A stretch of DNA of 61,930 nt from Schoenoplectus triqueter (GCA_964058805.1 CAXKVV010000247.1:1-61930), one strand, 5' to 3'; counted from the stretch's first letter, positions 26,811 to 39,417 are shown. Notes: generated by a model from the sequence alone, not told the origin. Numbers and translations are program-made.

Positions 26811-29800
26811 GTTCCGTTTTCATGTTTTGCGCTCCCGGACTCATTTTCGGCGATAGCGAGGGTGTCGGATCCCGATTTTATGTTTTGCGCTCCCGGACTC
26901 ATTTTTCGGCGATAGCGAGGGCGTCGGATCCCGATTTTATGTTTTGCGTTCCCGGACTCATGTTCGGCGGTACCGAGGGCGTCGACTCCCGTTTTCTTGA
27001 TTTGCGCTCCCGAACCCATTTTTTTGCGGTACCGACGGCGTCGATTCCCGTTTTCATGTTTTTCGCTCCCGGACTCGGTTTCGGCGGTACCGAGGTCGTC
27101 GGGTTTCGTTTTCATGTTTTGCGCTCCCGGACTCATTTTCGGCGGTACCGACGGCGTCGGTTCCAGTTTTCATGTTTTGCGCTCAAAGACCTATTTTGGG
27201 CGGTACCGATGGCGTCGGGTCCCGTTTTCATGTTTTGCGCTCCAAGACGCATTTTCGCCGGTACCAAGGGCGTCGGGTCTCGTTTTCATGTTTTGCGATC
27301 CCGGACCTGTTTTTGGCCGTACCGAAGGCGTTGGGTCTCGTTTTCATGTTTTGCGCTCCAAGACTAGATTTCAGCGGTAACTAGGGCGTCGAGTTCCGTT
27401 TTCATGTTTTGCGCTCCCAGACTCATTTTCGGCGATAGTGAGGGCGTCGGGTCCCAATTTAATGTTTTGCGCTCCCGGAGTCATTTTCGGCGGTATCGAG
27501 GGCGTCGAGTCTCGTTTTCTTGTTTGGCGCTCCCGAACCCATTTTCGGCAGTACCGGCGGCGTCGGGTCCCGTTTTCATGTTTTGCGCTCCCGGACTCAG
27601 TTTCGGGTGTACTGAGGGCGTCGCGTCCTATTTTCTAATTTTGTGCTCCCGAACCCGTATACGGTGGTATCGAGCGCGTCGGGTCCCGTTTTAATGTTTT
27701 GCGCTCCAAAACCCATTTTCAGCGGTATCAACGGCGTCGGGTCCCGTTTTCATGTTTTGCGCTCCCGACCCCGTTTTCGGCGGTACCGAATTTGTCGGGT
27801 CCCGTTTTCATGTTTTGCTCTCCCGGACCCATTTTCGGCGATACCGTCGGCGTCTGGTCTCGTTATCATATTTTGCGCTCCCGGACCCGTTCTTGACTGT
27901 ACCGTGGGCGTCGGGTCCCGTTTTAATGTTTTGCGCTCTAAGACTCGATTTCGGCGGTACCGAGGGCTTCGGGTTCCGTTTTCATGTTTTGCGCTCCCGG
28001 ACTCATTTTCGGCGATAACGGGGGCGTCGGATCCCGATTTAATGTTTTGCGCTCCCGGACTCATTTTCGGCGGTACCGAGGGCGTCGAGTCCCGTTTTCT
28101 TGTTTTGCGCTCCCGAACCCATTTTTGCGGTACCGACGGCGTCGGTTTCCGTTTTCATGTTTTACGCTCCCAGACCCATTTTGGGCGGTACCCATGGCGT
28201 CGGGTCCCGTTTTCATGTTTTGCGCTCCAAGAAGCATTTTATGCGGTACCAAGGGCGTCGGGTTTCGTTTTCAGGTTTTGCGCTCCCGGACCCGTTCTAG
28301 ATTGTACCGAAGGCGTTAGGTCCCGTTTTCATGTTTTGTGCTCCCGGACTATGTTTCGACGGTACCGAGGGCGTCGGGTTCCGTTTTCATGGCATCGGGT
28401 CCCGTTTTCATGTTTTGCGCTGCAAGAAGCATTTTCGGCGGTACCAAGGGTGTCGGGTTTCGTTTTCATGTTTTGCGCTCCCCGGACACGTTTTCGGCGG
28501 TACCAACTATGTCGGGTCCCATTTTCTGGTTTTGCGCTCCCGGACCCGTTCTTGACTGGACCGAAGGCGTTGGGTCCCGTTTTCATGTTTTGCACTCTAA
28601 GACTCGATTTCGGCGGTACCGAGGGCGTCGGGTTCCGTTTTCTTGTTTTGCGCTCCCGGACTCATTTTCGGCGAAAGCGAGGGCGTCGGGTCCCGATTTT
28701 ATGTTTTGCGCTCCCGGAGTCATTTTCGGCGGTACCGAGGGCGTCGAGTCTCGTTTTCTTGATTTGCGCTCCTGAACCCATTTTCGGCGGTACCGGCGGC
28801 GTCGGGTCCCGTTTTCATGTTTTGCGCTCTCGGACTCTGTTTCGGCGGTACCGAGGGCGTCGGGTCCTGTTTTCTAATTTTGTGCTCTCGGACCCGTATA
28901 TAGAGGTATCGAGCGCGTCGGGTCCCGTTTTAATGTTTTGCGCTCCCAAACCCATTTTCAGCGGTATCAACGGCGTCGGGTCTCGTTATCATGTTTTGCG
29001 CTCCCGGACCTATTTTCGGCGATACCGACAGCGTCTGGTACCGTTATCATGTTTTTCGCTCCCGAACCCATTCTTGACTGTACCTAGGGCGTCGGGTCCC
29101 GTTTTCATGTTTTCCGCTCCAAGACTCGATTTCGGCGGTACCGAGGGCGTTGAGTTGCGTTTTCATGTTTTGCGCTCCCGAACTCATTTTCGGCGATAGC
29201 GAGGGCGCCGGATCCCGATTTTATGTTTTGCGCTCCCGGACTCATTTTTGGCAGTAACGAGGGCGTCGGGTCCCGTTTTCATGTTTTGCACTCCCGGACC
29301 CGTTTTCGGCGATATCGACGGCGTCTGGTCCCGTTATCATGTTCTGCGCTCCCGTACCCGTTATTGACTGTACCAAGGGCGTCGAGTCACGTTTTCTTGT
29401 TTTGCGCTCCCGAACCCATTTTTTGCGGTACCGACGGCGTCGGTTCCCGTTTTCATGTTTTGCGCTCCAAGACCCATTTTGGGCGGTACCGATGGCGTCG
29501 GGTTCCGTTTTCATATTTTGCGCTCCAAGACGCATTTTCAGCGATACCAAGGGCGTCGCGTCTCGTTTTCATGTTTTGCGCACCCGGACCAGTTTTAGGC
29601 GGTACCGACGGCGTCGGGTTCTGTTTTTCATGTTTTGCGCTACCGGCCCCGTTTTCGGCGGTACCGACTTTGTCGGGTCTCGTTTTCATGTTTTGCGCTC
29701 ACAGACCGGTTTTCTGCGATACCGACGGCGTCTGATCTCGTTATCATGTTTTGCGCTCCCGGACCCATTCTTGACTGTACCTAGGTCGTCGGGTCCCGTT

Positions 29801-32800
29801 TTAATATTTTGCGCTCCAAGACTCGATTTTGGCAGTACTGAGGGCGTCGGGTTCCGTTTTCATGTTTTGCGCTCCCGGACTCATTTTCGGCGATAGCAAG
29901 GGCGTCGGATCTCGATTTTATGTTTTGCGCTCCAGAACTCATTTTCGGCGGTACCGAGGGCGTCGAGTCTCGTTTTGTTGTTTTGCGCTCCCGAACCCAT
30001 TTTTTTGCGGTACCGAGGCGTCAGTTCCCGTTTTCATGTTTTGCGCTCCAAGACCCATTTTGGGCGGTACCGATGGCGTCGGGTCCCGTTTTCATGCTTT
30101 GCGCTCCAAGACGTATTTTCAGCGGTACCAAGGGCGTCGTGTCTCATTTTCATGTCTTGCGCTCCGAGACCCGTTTTCGGCGGTACCGATTGTGTCGGGT
30201 CCCGTTTTCTTGTTTTGCGCTCCCGGACCCGTTCTTGACTGTATCGAAGGCGTTGGGTCCCGTTTCCATGTTTTGCACTCGAAGACTCGATTTCGGCGGT
30301 ACCGAGGGCGTCGGGTTACGTTTTCTTGTTTTGCGCTCCCGAACTCATTTTCGGCGATAACGAGGGCGTCGGGTCCCGATTTTATGTTTTGCGCTCCCGG
30401 AGTCATTTTCGACGGTACCGAGGGCGTCGAGTCTCGTTTTCTTGATTTGCGCTCCCGAACCCATTTTCGGCGGTACCGACGGCGTCGGGTCCCGTTTTCA
30501 TATTTTGCGCCCTCGGACTCGGTTTCGGCGGTACCGAGGGCGTCGGGTCCCGTTTATATGTTTTGTGCTCCCGGACTCTGTTTCGGCGGTACCGAGGGCG
30601 TCGGGTTCCGTTTTCATGTTTTGTGCACCCGGACCAATTTTAGGCTGTACCGACGGCGTCGGGTTCTGTTTTTCATGTTTTGCGCTCTCGGCCCCGTTTT
30701 CGGCGGTACCGACTGTGTCGGGTCCCGTTTTCATATTTTGCGCTCTCGTACCCGTTTTCGACGATACCGATGGCATCTGATCCCGTTAAAATGTTTTGCA
30801 CTCCCGGACTCATTTTCGGCGATAGCGAGGGCGTCGGATCCCGATTTTATGTTTTGCGCTCCCGGACTCATTTTCGGCGGTACCGAGGGCGTCGATTCTC
30901 GTTTTCTTGTTTTGCGCTACCGAACCCATTTTTTGTGGTACCGACGGCGTCGGTTCCCTTTTTCATGTTTTGCACTCCCAGACCCATTTTGGGCGGTACC
31001 GATGGCGTCGGGTCCCGTTTTCATGTTTTGCGCTCCCAAACCCATTTTTTTCGGTACCGACGGCGTCGGTTCCCTTTTTCATGTTTTGCGCTGCCAGACC
31101 CATTTTGGGCGGTTCCGATGGCGTCGGGTCCCATTTTCATGTTTTGCGCTCCAAGACGCATTTTCGGCGGTACCAAGGGCGTCGGGTCTCGTTTTCATAT
31201 TTTGCGCTCACGGACCCGTTTTCAGCGGTACCGACTGTATCGGGTCTCGTTTTCTTGTTTTCACTCCCGGACCCGTTCTTGACTGTACCGAAGGAGTTGG
31301 GTCCCGTTTCCTTGTTTTGCGCTCGAAGACTCGATTTCGGCGGTACCGTGGGCGTCGGGTTCCGTTTTCTTGTTTTGCGCTCTCGGACTCATTTTCTGCG
31401 ATAGCGAGGGCGTCGGGTCCCGATTTTATGTTTTGCGCTCCCGGAGTCATTTTCGGCGGTACCGAGGGCGTCGAGTCTCGTTTTCTTGATTTGCGCTCCC
31501 GAACCCATTTTCGGCAGTATCGGCGGCGTCGGGTCCCGTTTTCATGTTTTGCGCTCCCAGACTCGGTTTCGGCGGTACCGAGGGCGTTGGGTCCTGTTTT
31601 TTAATTTTGTGCTCCCGGATCCGTATACAGCGGTTTCGAGCGCATCGGGTACCGTTTTAATGTTTTCCGCTCCCAAACCCATTTTCAACGGTATCAACGA
31701 CGTCGGGTCCTGTTTTCATGTTTTTCACTCCCGGACCTGTTTTCGGCGATACCGACGGCGTCTGGTCCCGTTATCATGTTTTGCGCTCCCTGACCCGTTC
31801 TTTACTGTACCGAAGGCGTTGGGTATCGTTTTCATGTTTTGCGCTCCAAAACTCGATTTCGGCAGTACCGAGGGCGTTGGGTTCCGATTTCATGTTTTGC
31901 GCTCCCGGACTCATTTTCGGTGATAGCGAGGGCGTCAGATACAGATTTTGTGTTTTGCGCTCCCGGACTCATTTTCGGCGGTACTGAGGGCGTCGAGTCC
32001 CGATTTCTTATTTTGCGCTCCCGAACCCATTTTTTGCGGTACCGACGGCGTCGGTTCCCGTTTTCATGTTTTGCGCTCCAAGACCCATTTTGGGCGGTAC
32101 CGATGGCGTCGGGTCCCGTTTTCTTTTTTTTGCTCCAAGACGCATTTTCGGCGGTACCAAGGGCGTCGGGTCTCGTTTTCATGTTTTGCGCTCCCGGACC
32201 CGTTTTCGGCGGTACCGACTGTGTCGGGTCCTGTTTTATTATTTTGCGCTCCCGAACCCGTTCTAGACTGTACCGAAGGCGTTGGGTCCCGTTTTCATGT
32301 TTTGCGCTCGAAGACTCAATTTCGGCGGTACCGAGGTCGTCGGGTTTCGTTTTCTTGTTTTGCGCTCCCGGACTCATTTTCGGCTATAGCGAGGGCGTCG
32401 GGTCCCGATTTTATGTTTTGAGCTCCCGGAGTCATTTTCGGCGATACCGAGGGCATCGAGTCTCGTTTTCTTATTTTGCGCTCCCGAACCCATTTTTTGC
32501 GGTACCGACGGCGTCGGTTCCCGTTTTCATGTTTTGCGCTCCCAGACCCATTTTGGGCGGTACCGATGGCGTCGGGTCCTGTTTTCATGTTTTGCGCTCC
32601 AAGACGCATTTTCGACGGTACCAAGGGCGTCGGGTCTCATTTTCATGTTTTGCGCTCCCGGACCCGTTTTTGGTTATACCGAGGCGTCGGGTTTCGTTAT
32701 CATGTTTTGCGCTCCCGAACTTATTTTCGGCAGTAACGAGAGCGTAGGGTGCGGTTTTTCATGTTTGCCCTCCAAGACTTATTTTCGGCGGAACCAAGGG

Positions 32801-34360
32801 CGTCGTGTACCGTTTTCATGTTTTGCGCACCCGGACCCGTTTTTGGCGGTACCGACGGCGTCGGGTCCCGTTTTCATATTTTGCGCTGCCGGACTAATTT
32901 TCGGCGATACCGAGGGCGTCGGGTCCCGATTTCATGTTTTGCGTTCCCGGACTCATTTTCGGCGGTAACGAGGGTGTCGGGTCCCGTTTTCATGTTTTGT
33001 GCACCCGAACTCGGTGTCGGCGGTACCGAGGGCGTCGGGCCTCGTTTTCATGTTTTACGCTGCCGGACTCGGTTTCGGCGGTACCGAGGGCGTTAGGTTT
33101 CGTTTTCATGTTTTCCGCTCCCGAATTCGTTTTCGACGGTACCGACATCGTGGGGTCCCGTTTTCATGTTTTGCGCTCCCGGACTCTTTTTGGGCGGTAC
33201 CGATGGCGTCGGGTCCCGTTTTCATGTTTTGCGCTCCAAGACGCATTTTCCGCGGTACCAAGGGCGTCGGGTATCGTTTTCATTTTTTGCGCTGCCGGAA
33301 CCGTTTTCGGCGGTACCGACTGTGTCGGTTCCCGTTTTATTGTTTTGCGCTCCCGGACCCGTTCTTGACTGTACCGAAGGCGTTGGGTCTCGTTTTCAAG
33401 TTTTGCGCTCCAAGACACGATTTCGGCGGTACCGAGGGCGGCGGGTTCCGTTTTCATGTTTTGCGCTCCCGGTCTTATTTTCAGCGATAGCGAGGGCGTC
33501 AGGTCCCGATTTTATGTTTTGCGCTCCCGGAGTCACTTTCGGCGGTATCTAGGGCGTCGAGTCTCATTTTCTTGTTTTGCGCTCCCGAACCCATTTTCGA
33601 CAGTACCAGCGGGGTCGGGTCCCGTTTTCAAGTTTTGCACTCCCGAACTCGGTTTCGGCGGTACCGAGGGCGTTAGGTCCTGTTTTCTAATTTTGTGCTC
33701 CCAGACCCGTATATAGTGGTATCGAGCGTGTCGGGTCCCGTTTTAATGTTTTGCGCTCCCAAACCCATTTTCAGCGGTATCAACGGCGTCGGGTCCCGTT
33801 TTCATGTTTTGCGCTCCCGGACTCTATTTCGACGGTACCGAGGGCGTCGGGGTCCGTTTTCATGTTTTGCGCACCCGAACCAATTTTAGGCGGTACCGAT
33901 GGCGTCGGTGTCTGTTTTTTATGTTTTGCGCTCCCGGCCCCTTTTTCGGCGGTACCGACTGTGTCGGGTCCCGTTTTCATGTTTTGCGCTTTCGGACCCA
34001 TTTTCGACGATACCTACGGCGTCTGGTCCCGTTATCATGTTTTGCGCTCCCGGACCCGTTCTTGACTGTACCGAGGGCGTCGGGTCCCGTTTTAATGTTT
34101 TGCGCTCCAAGACTCGATTTCGGCGGTACCGAGGGCGTCGGGTTCCGTTTTCATGTTTTGCGTTCCTGTACTCATTTTCGGCGATAGCGAGGGCGTCGGA
34201 TCCCGATTTTATGTTTTGCGCTCCCGGACTCATTTTCGGCGGTACCGAGGGCGTCGAGTCCCGTTTTATTGTTTTGCGCTCCCGAACCCATTTTTTGCGG
34301 TACCGACGGCGTCGGTTCCCGTTTTCATGTTTTGCGCTCCAAGACCCATTTTGGGCGGTA

Positions 34361-34365
34361 CCGAT
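34361..34365. repeat. Target site duplication, left
   Basis: CCGAT directly precedes the LTR terminus TGATAG. The same five bases follow the other LTR at 40,087. Joining the flanks gives an ordinary array B monomer (ttgggcggtaccgatggcg), so the insertion site is intact and exact. Confidence 0.95.
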
Positions 34366-35027
34366 TGATAGCATTCGAGCTATGAATCGTCCAAGGACAC
34401 GCACACGTTCAACTATAAAATCACAACTGGAGGATACTCTCAACTCACAGCAGGATAAAAGAGGAGATAAACTCAACTCAAGATAAACTCTTTCATAATA
34501 ATTCAATAAGTGAGTTTACATTCAGAAATTAGGCTTTATATAGCCATACAACTCAACTCTAGAAACTTCCTACTAATTAATAACTCCTTAACTATTTTTG
34601 CAAATATCAAAACACAATAAAAATAACATTAACTACTACTGTTAATTCCAAAACATAATTAAAACATAGAAAGACTCAAAGACAAGTTCTAAGAAACTAA
34701 ATGCTGGCTGGCTCCTCAGTAACCACGCTCACTTGACACGAGATTTTGACCAAGAAGACTCTGGAATCTGGAGAAACTCAAAACACAAAAAATATAGTCC
34801 ATTTCATCATCTGATCACAGAAATTTGAATCACCCAAATCTGAGTTATTATGAGAGAGTTATGCCCAAAATACTGGCCCAGTATGAATCTGTCCAGAAAG
34901 CTGCTGTTTCGTAAATTAATTGTAAATATGACTTGGGCCTGGTTCTTCAAACTAAGAACTGGTCCAGAACTTACTTCCTTGATCATGATTGTTCACCTGT
35001 AGACCTTCCATGACTTGATTGCCATCA
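34366..35027 (-). repeat. 3' LTR of the retrotransposon (662 bp)
   Basis: Begins TGATAGCATTC and ends GCCATCA on the top strand, so on the element's own minus strand it runs TG...CA. It is a near copy of 39,418-40,086, with about 18 base differences and one short indel region near acacaaaaaatata, where the other copy has acacaaaacacaaaacag. The last codons and stop of integrase (34,952-35,027) lie inside this LTR. A TATA box (CTATATAAAG on the minus strand) is at 34,534-34,543. Confidence 0.95.
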
Positions 35028-36070
35028 TTCTCCCCTGGTTGAAAAGAACTCGCCCACGAGTTCGGCTCATTTTCGCCATGGTATGGAGAAAGATCACTCA
35101 CATTGAATGTGGATGAAACACCGTAATCTCCGGGAAGCTCCACCTTGTAAGCATTGTCACCTATGCTCTGCAAGATTTTAAATGGTCCATCACCACGGTG
35201 CTTGAGCTTTGCATTGCGCCCAGGTGGAAATCTCTCCTTGCTCAAATGCACCCACACAAGATCACCTTCTTTGAAAATCACAGCCCTTTGATGCTTGTTA
35301 GCTTGTCTTTCATACTTCTGATTTTGCTTCTCAATCCTCTTGCTGACTTGTTCATGCAAGTCCTTGATTGCTTTAGCACGCTCATCTGCATCTCCACTAT
35401 AGCTATGGCTGATTGGCAATGACACAAGATCAAGAGGAGTCTTTGGATTGCATCCATACACCACTTCAAAAGGGCTTTTACCTGTCGTCTTGCTGTTGGA
35501 CCTGTTGTAAGCGAATTCAGCTTGAGGTAGAACAAGGTCCCATTGGCGTATGTTATCACCCACCAAGCTTCTCAACAGATTGCCCAAACTCCGATTCACA
35601 ATCTCAGTTTGGCCATCGGTTTGAGGATGATAGGCTGAACTAAACTGCAGCTTTGTACCCATCTTACGCCAAAGTGTTCTCCAAAAATGCCCAACAAACT
35701 TCGGGTCTCTGTCAGATGTTATGGTATTTGGAATGCCATGCAACTTCACTATCTCCTTGAAATAAAGATCAGCTATGTTAGTGGCATCCATCGTTTTTGC
35801 ACAAGGAACAAAGTGCGCCATTTTAGAGAACCGATCAACCACCACCATGATTGAATCTTTGCTGCGTTGAGTTCGGGGCAATCCCATCATAAAGTCCATG
35901 CTCACATCTTCCCACGGTGCATTAGGAACAGGAAGGGGAGTGTAAAGTCCAGAATTTTGAGACTTTGTTTTTGCTAGATGGCAAGTTCTACATCTCAAAA
36001 TGTAATGGTTCACATCCTTCATCATTTTAGGCCAATAGAAACGGTCTTGGAGTAATGCACCAGTTTTATC
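34952..36070 (-). pseudogene. Retrotransposon integrase, 3' part of gag-pol after an in-frame stop
   Basis: Continues the gag-pol frame beyond the TGA at 36,071-36,073; the first ATG is at 36,025, 15 codons after the stop. Numbered from that ATG, it supplies the second half of the HHCC zinc finger (C12 and C15), a DDE core with D44, D105 and E141 (spacing D-35-E), and the C-terminal GPF motif near residues 280-282. The last 24 residues are read from the 3' LTR. There is no recognisable chromodomain after GPF, only a short acidic, polar tail. Integrase would join element cDNA to chromosomal DNA. Without readthrough of the stop this part would not be made as part of the polyprotein, and no separate promoter is evident. 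Confidence 0.9.
35028..35038 (-). other. Polypurine tract
   Basis: On the element strand ccaggggagaa lies immediately before the LTR start TGATGG. This is the usual site for plus-strand DNA priming. It lies within the integrase coding frame, because that frame runs into the LTR. Confidence 0.8.
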
Positions 36071-36073
36071 TCA
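36071..36073 (-). other. In-frame TGA in gag-pol
   Basis: The stop falls between the two halves of the integrase HHCC finger, directly after the H-x6-H part (residues 1097 and 1104), with the same frame open on both sides. The codon is one C-to-T change away from CGA (Arg), a CpG site and so a likely methylcytosine deamination. An Arg is common at this place in related integrases (family knowledge). Confidence 0.88.
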
Positions 36074-39000
36074 TCCAAAATGACCACTTAACCCACCATC
36101 ATGAATCTCTTTAATGATCTGCCACCTCAAAGAACAATTCGGTACGCACAAACGGTTGCCATAGAAAATATATCCATCATTCACCACAAATTCTTTATAT
36201 GGCCCATTTGCACATTCAGCTTTTATCATGCCAAAGAACTCATCATCAGAATACAACTCCTTGATCACTTCAAACCCAAGAACATTTACCTTCATTGTGG
36301 ACAGCAAAGAATGTCTCCTACTTAAAGCATCCGCCACTTGATTTGAAGCACCACTTTTATGCTTGATGTGGAATGTGTAGCCTTGTAAAAATTCCACCCA
36401 CCTTGCATGCCTTGGTTTGAGCTTGTGCTGCCCATTTATGAACTTTAGCGCCTCATGGTCGGAGTAGAGAATGAACTCCTTGGAAATGAGGTAGTGTCTC
36501 CAATGCCCAAGAGCTCGGACAATTGCATAGAACTCCTTGTCATATGTAGTGTAGTTCTTACGTGAATCTGAAAGCTTTTCACTAAAGAAGGCAATAGGTC
36601 GACCTTCTTGATTGAGAACCGCACCAATGCCAACACCAGATGCATCACATTCAAGCTCAAAAATATTCTCAAAGTTGGGCAAAGTAAGAATTGGGGCTGT
36701 TGTCATCTTCTCCTTGATGAGTTGAAAGCTCTTTTCAGCTTCCTTTGTCCATTTGAATACTCCTCCTTTCAAGCACTCGGTGATTGGAGAGACAAGAGTG
36801 CTGAAATCTCGAATGAACCGGCGATAAAATGAGGCCAGTCCATGAAAACTCCTCACATCGTGAATGTTGGTTGGTATTGGCCATGAAACAATTGCATCCA
36901 CCTTAGAAGGATCAACATGAATACCCTCAGCTGAAACCACATAGCCTAGAAACACCAAGTTGCTGGTTAGAAACTCGCACTTCTTGAGGTTGATGTAGAG
37001 ATTCTGTTCAGCTAGCACTTCAAAGACTTGGCGAAGGTGTTCCAAATGCTCTTCTTTACCCATGCTATACATGAGTATATCATCAAAATAGACCACCACA
37101 AATCTGCCAATAAAAGACTTAAACACCAAATTCATTATTCTCATAAAAGTACTAGGAGCATTAGAGAGTCCGAATGGCATCACCAACCACTCAAACAATC
37201 CATCACGGGTCTTAAATGCCGTCTTCCATTCATCACCAGACCTCATACGAATCTGATGGTACCCACTTCTAAGATCAATCTTTGAAAACACACTAGCACC
37301 ATGGAGCTGATCTAGCATGTCATCTAGACGAGGAATAGGGAAGCGATACTTGATAGTAATCTTGTTGACCGCTCTACTATCCACACACATGGGAAAAGAA
37401 CCATCTTTCTTTGGCACAAGCAAGGCTGGAACTGCACAAGGACTCATGCTTTCACGCACCAAACCCTTTCTCAACAACTCATCTACTTGCCGCTGTAACT
37501 CGGCATTTTCTGTTGGGTTCATTCGGTAGGCTGCTTTGTTTGGCAAAACTGCACCAGGAACAAAATCTATGCAGTGTTGCACACTCCTCATTGGAGGTAA
37601 ACCTGCTGGAATTTCATCTGGAACAAGGTTCTGAAATTGTTCAAGTAAAGGTACCACTGGTCCAGGTATTAGAGTACTTTTGTCACCCTTAACTTCTTTC
37701 ACCACCAATGCAAAGGCTATTTGGGATTCTTCAAAAATTTCAGTAAATTCAGATTTTGAGAGAATGAAATTGCTATCCTTGAGGGCTGATTTAGATTTCA
37801 TTTCCATTCTAGAAGGACCCAAAGTAATCTTAGCACCATTCAGCTCAAAAGAATAAGTGTTTTTAAAACCGTCATGGTGTACCTTTCTATCAAACTGCCA
37901 AGGCCTCCCCAAAAGTAAATGACAAGCATCCATAGGAACTACATCACACCATACCTCATCTCGGTACTTCTCACCAATAGAAAAATTAACCAAACAACGC
38001 TGGTCAACTTGCACACATTTACCCTTTTCCAACCAAGAGAGTTTGTACGGTTTTGGGTGCTTTTCAGTTTTAAGCGGCAACTTTTGTACCATAATTTCAG
38101 AAACAATATTCTCACAACTCCCGCTATCAATGATAACATCGCATACCTTCTCTTGAGAGGTGCATCGTGTATGGAAGATATTGTTACGGAGCCACACATC
38201 ATCTTGAACGGGACTGGAATTCAGCACACGCCTAATCACCAACATCTCACCCGTATCTCCATAAATGACATCCTCCTCATCTGCTGCCTCATCAAACACG
38301 GGTGGAGAATCAAAATCTATTTGTTCCTCTTCTAGGGGTTCTTCAACAATGGTAAATACCCGCTGGTTTGGGCACTCGGACATGATGTGACCGTACCCTT
38401 TGCACCGATAGCATTGAACAGCTTTAGGGGCTGGTTTAGAGGGTCCTGAGGTTGCGGTTTTTGCTGAAAATTTGGCCACTGCACTTGATGTTGGTTTGGC
38501 TGATTGCGTACTGCTCCCATGACTTGTTGGATGGCCTCGATTGAGAACTCGGCTACCACCAAAGCTCGCTGTTTTTCTGACTTCTTTCTCCTTGAGTTGT
38601 TTTTCAACTTTTGTGGCAAGTTTAAACACATCATGATAAGAGATAAAGGGCTGTAAAGTTACCACATCATGAATCTCCTTGTGAAGGCCATGAAGATATC
38701 GTGCAATGGTTTGTTCTTCGGGCTCAACAACGCCACATTTCAACATGAGGTGATCAAGTTCTTCAGTGTAATCTGCCACAGTTTTATCACCTTGAACAAA
38801 GCCATGAAGTTGAAAAAAGGCCTCTTGCAAGTACCCTTCCGGCAGAAACTTCTTTCGTAACTCTTTCACCATCTTTTCCCATGTTCTGATTTTTTGCTTA
38901 CCCTCACGGGCTCGCTTCATTTTCAACTGCTCCCACCAAATAGATGCATGCTTCTTTAATTTGATGGCAATAATCTTCACCTTTTCTTCCTCAGGGACAT

Positions 39001-39391
39001 CTTGGTATTTAAAGACACGTTCAACCGTATTGAGCCAATCTATGAACTCATCGGGTTGTATGCGCCCCTCGTACACAGGAATATCCTCTTTTAGATCAAA
39101 AGCCCGTCGAAATTGCTGGTTCCTTCGGGTGTGATTTTGATGGAGAGCCTCTTCATCACTGGACATCAAGGTGTGGTTGTCGTGGAAGGGGTTGAACTCC
39201 GCATCATCGTCACCATAAGTTTCGCCATCTGAGCCACGATAGGAATCATCGTGGTTGTTCCCAGCGGCCTCCACGCGCGCTAGGCGCTCTTGGAGTTGTT
39301 TCACATGCTGCCTCAACTCGTTCAACTCAATATCTCGATCGGCTTGCTGGTTGCCTTCAGGAGGATTGACACAAGCACTACGTCGCACCAT
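36071..39391 (-). CDS. Gag-protease-reverse transcriptase-RNase H polyprotein (1,106 codons)
   Basis: The ATG at 39,391 is the first in the frame and lies 26 bp from the 5' LTR, so almost no separate leader exists. Residues 90-270 are a retrotransposon Gag domain, followed by a CCHC zinc knuckle (C327, C330, H335, C340). The aspartic protease has DSG at 422-424 and LLLGRPW at 492-498. Reverse transcriptase spans about 600-800, with D706 and YFDD at 768-771. RNase H spans about 910-1025, with D916, E953, D978 and D1021. The first half of the integrase HHCC finger (H1097, H1104) precedes the TGA. All catalytic residues I could check are present. The products would form the cytoplasmic virus-like particle and copy RNA to cDNA. 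The frame uses AT-rich codons unlike the surrounding GC-rich satellite. Confidence 0.95.
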   Translation of the reverse strand: MVRRSACVNPPEGNQQADRDIELNELRQHVKQLQERLARVEAAGNNHDDSYRGSDGETYGDDDAEFNPFHDNHTLMSSDEEALHQNHTRRNQQFRRAFDLKEDIPVYEGRIQPDEFIDWLNTVERVFKYQDVPEEEKVKIIAIKLKKHASIWWEQLKMKRAREGKQKIRTWEKMVKELRKKFLPEGYLQEAFFQLHGFVQGDKTVADYTEELDHLMLKCGVVEPEEQTIARYLHGLHKEIHDVVTLQPFISYHDVFKLATKVEKQLKEKEVRKTASFGGSRVLNRGHPTSHGSSTQSAKPTSSAVAKFSAKTATSGPSKPAPKAVQCYRCKGYGHIMSECPNQRVFTIVEEPLEEEQIDFDSPPVFDEAADEEDVIYGDTGEMLVIRRVLNSSPVQDDVWLRNNIFHTRCTSQEKVCDVIIDSGSCENIVSEIMVQKLPLKTEKHPKPYKLSWLEKGKCVQVDQRCLVNFSIGEKYRDEVWCDVVPMDACHLLLGRPWQFDRKVHHDGFKNTYSFELNGAKITLGPSRMEMKSKSALKDSNFILSKSEFTEIFEESQIAFALVVKEVKGDKSTLIPGPVVPLLEQFQNLVPDEIPAGLPPMRSVQHCIDFVPGAVLPNKAAYRMNPTENAELQRQVDELLRKGLVRESMSPCAVPALLVPKKDGSFPMCVDSRAVNKITIKYRFPIPRLDDMLDQLHGASVFSKIDLRSGYHQIRMRSGDEWKTAFKTRDGLFEWLVMPFGLSNAPSTFMRIMNLVFKSFIGRFVVVYFDDILMYSMGKEEHLEHLRQVFEVLAEQNLYINLKKCEFLTSNLVFLGYVVSAEGIHVDPSKVDAIVSWPIPTNIHDVRSFHGLASFYRRFIRDFSTLVSPITECLKGGVFKWTKEAEKSFQLIKEKMTTAPILTLPNFENIFELECDASGVGIGAVLNQEGRPIAFFSEKLSDSRKNYTTYDKEFYAIVRALGHWRHYLISKEFILYSDHEALKFINGQHKLKPRHARWVEFLQGYTFHIKHKSGASNQVADALSRRHSLLSTMKVNVLGFEVIKELYSDDEFFGMIKAECANGPYKEFVVNDGYIFYGNRLCVPNCSLRWQIIKEIHDGGLSGHFG

Positions 39392-39403
39392 CCTTCGCCT
39401 GCT

Positions 39404-39415
39404 GCTCTGATACCA
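39404..39415 (-). other. Primer binding site, initiator tRNA-Met type
   Basis: On the element strand TGGTATCAGAGC starts two bases inside the 5' LTR. It is complementary to the 3' end of plant initiator tRNA-Met, the primer used by most plant Ty3/gypsy elements. It confirms that the right-hand LTR is the 5' one. Confidence 0.93.
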
Positions 39416-39417
39416 AC

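Larger units (their letters stand above)
24941..34365 (-). repeat. Satellite array B, left part, 58-bp monomer inverted
   Basis: Same 58-bp family on the opposite strand, with cggtaccgagggcgtcggg and ttttcatgttttgcgctcccgg as the common core. The diagnostic difference from array A is gcgctcccgg in place of gcgcgcccgg (read on the same strand), plus many private variants, for example gttcttgactgtacc, acccattttttgcgg, cgatagcgagg and gtatacagtggtatcgagcg. These variants recur in fixed order. Copies differ from one another more than in array A. The top strand is almost free of stop triplets, which produces long meaningless open frames (up to 591 codons at 29,829-31,604). It continues after the transposon at 40,087. 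Confidence 0.95.

Noticed and set aside
34366..34506. Small frames at the LTR/satellite border as a gene
   Set aside because: They join satellite frames to LTR sequence across the insertion point and repeat in both LTRs.
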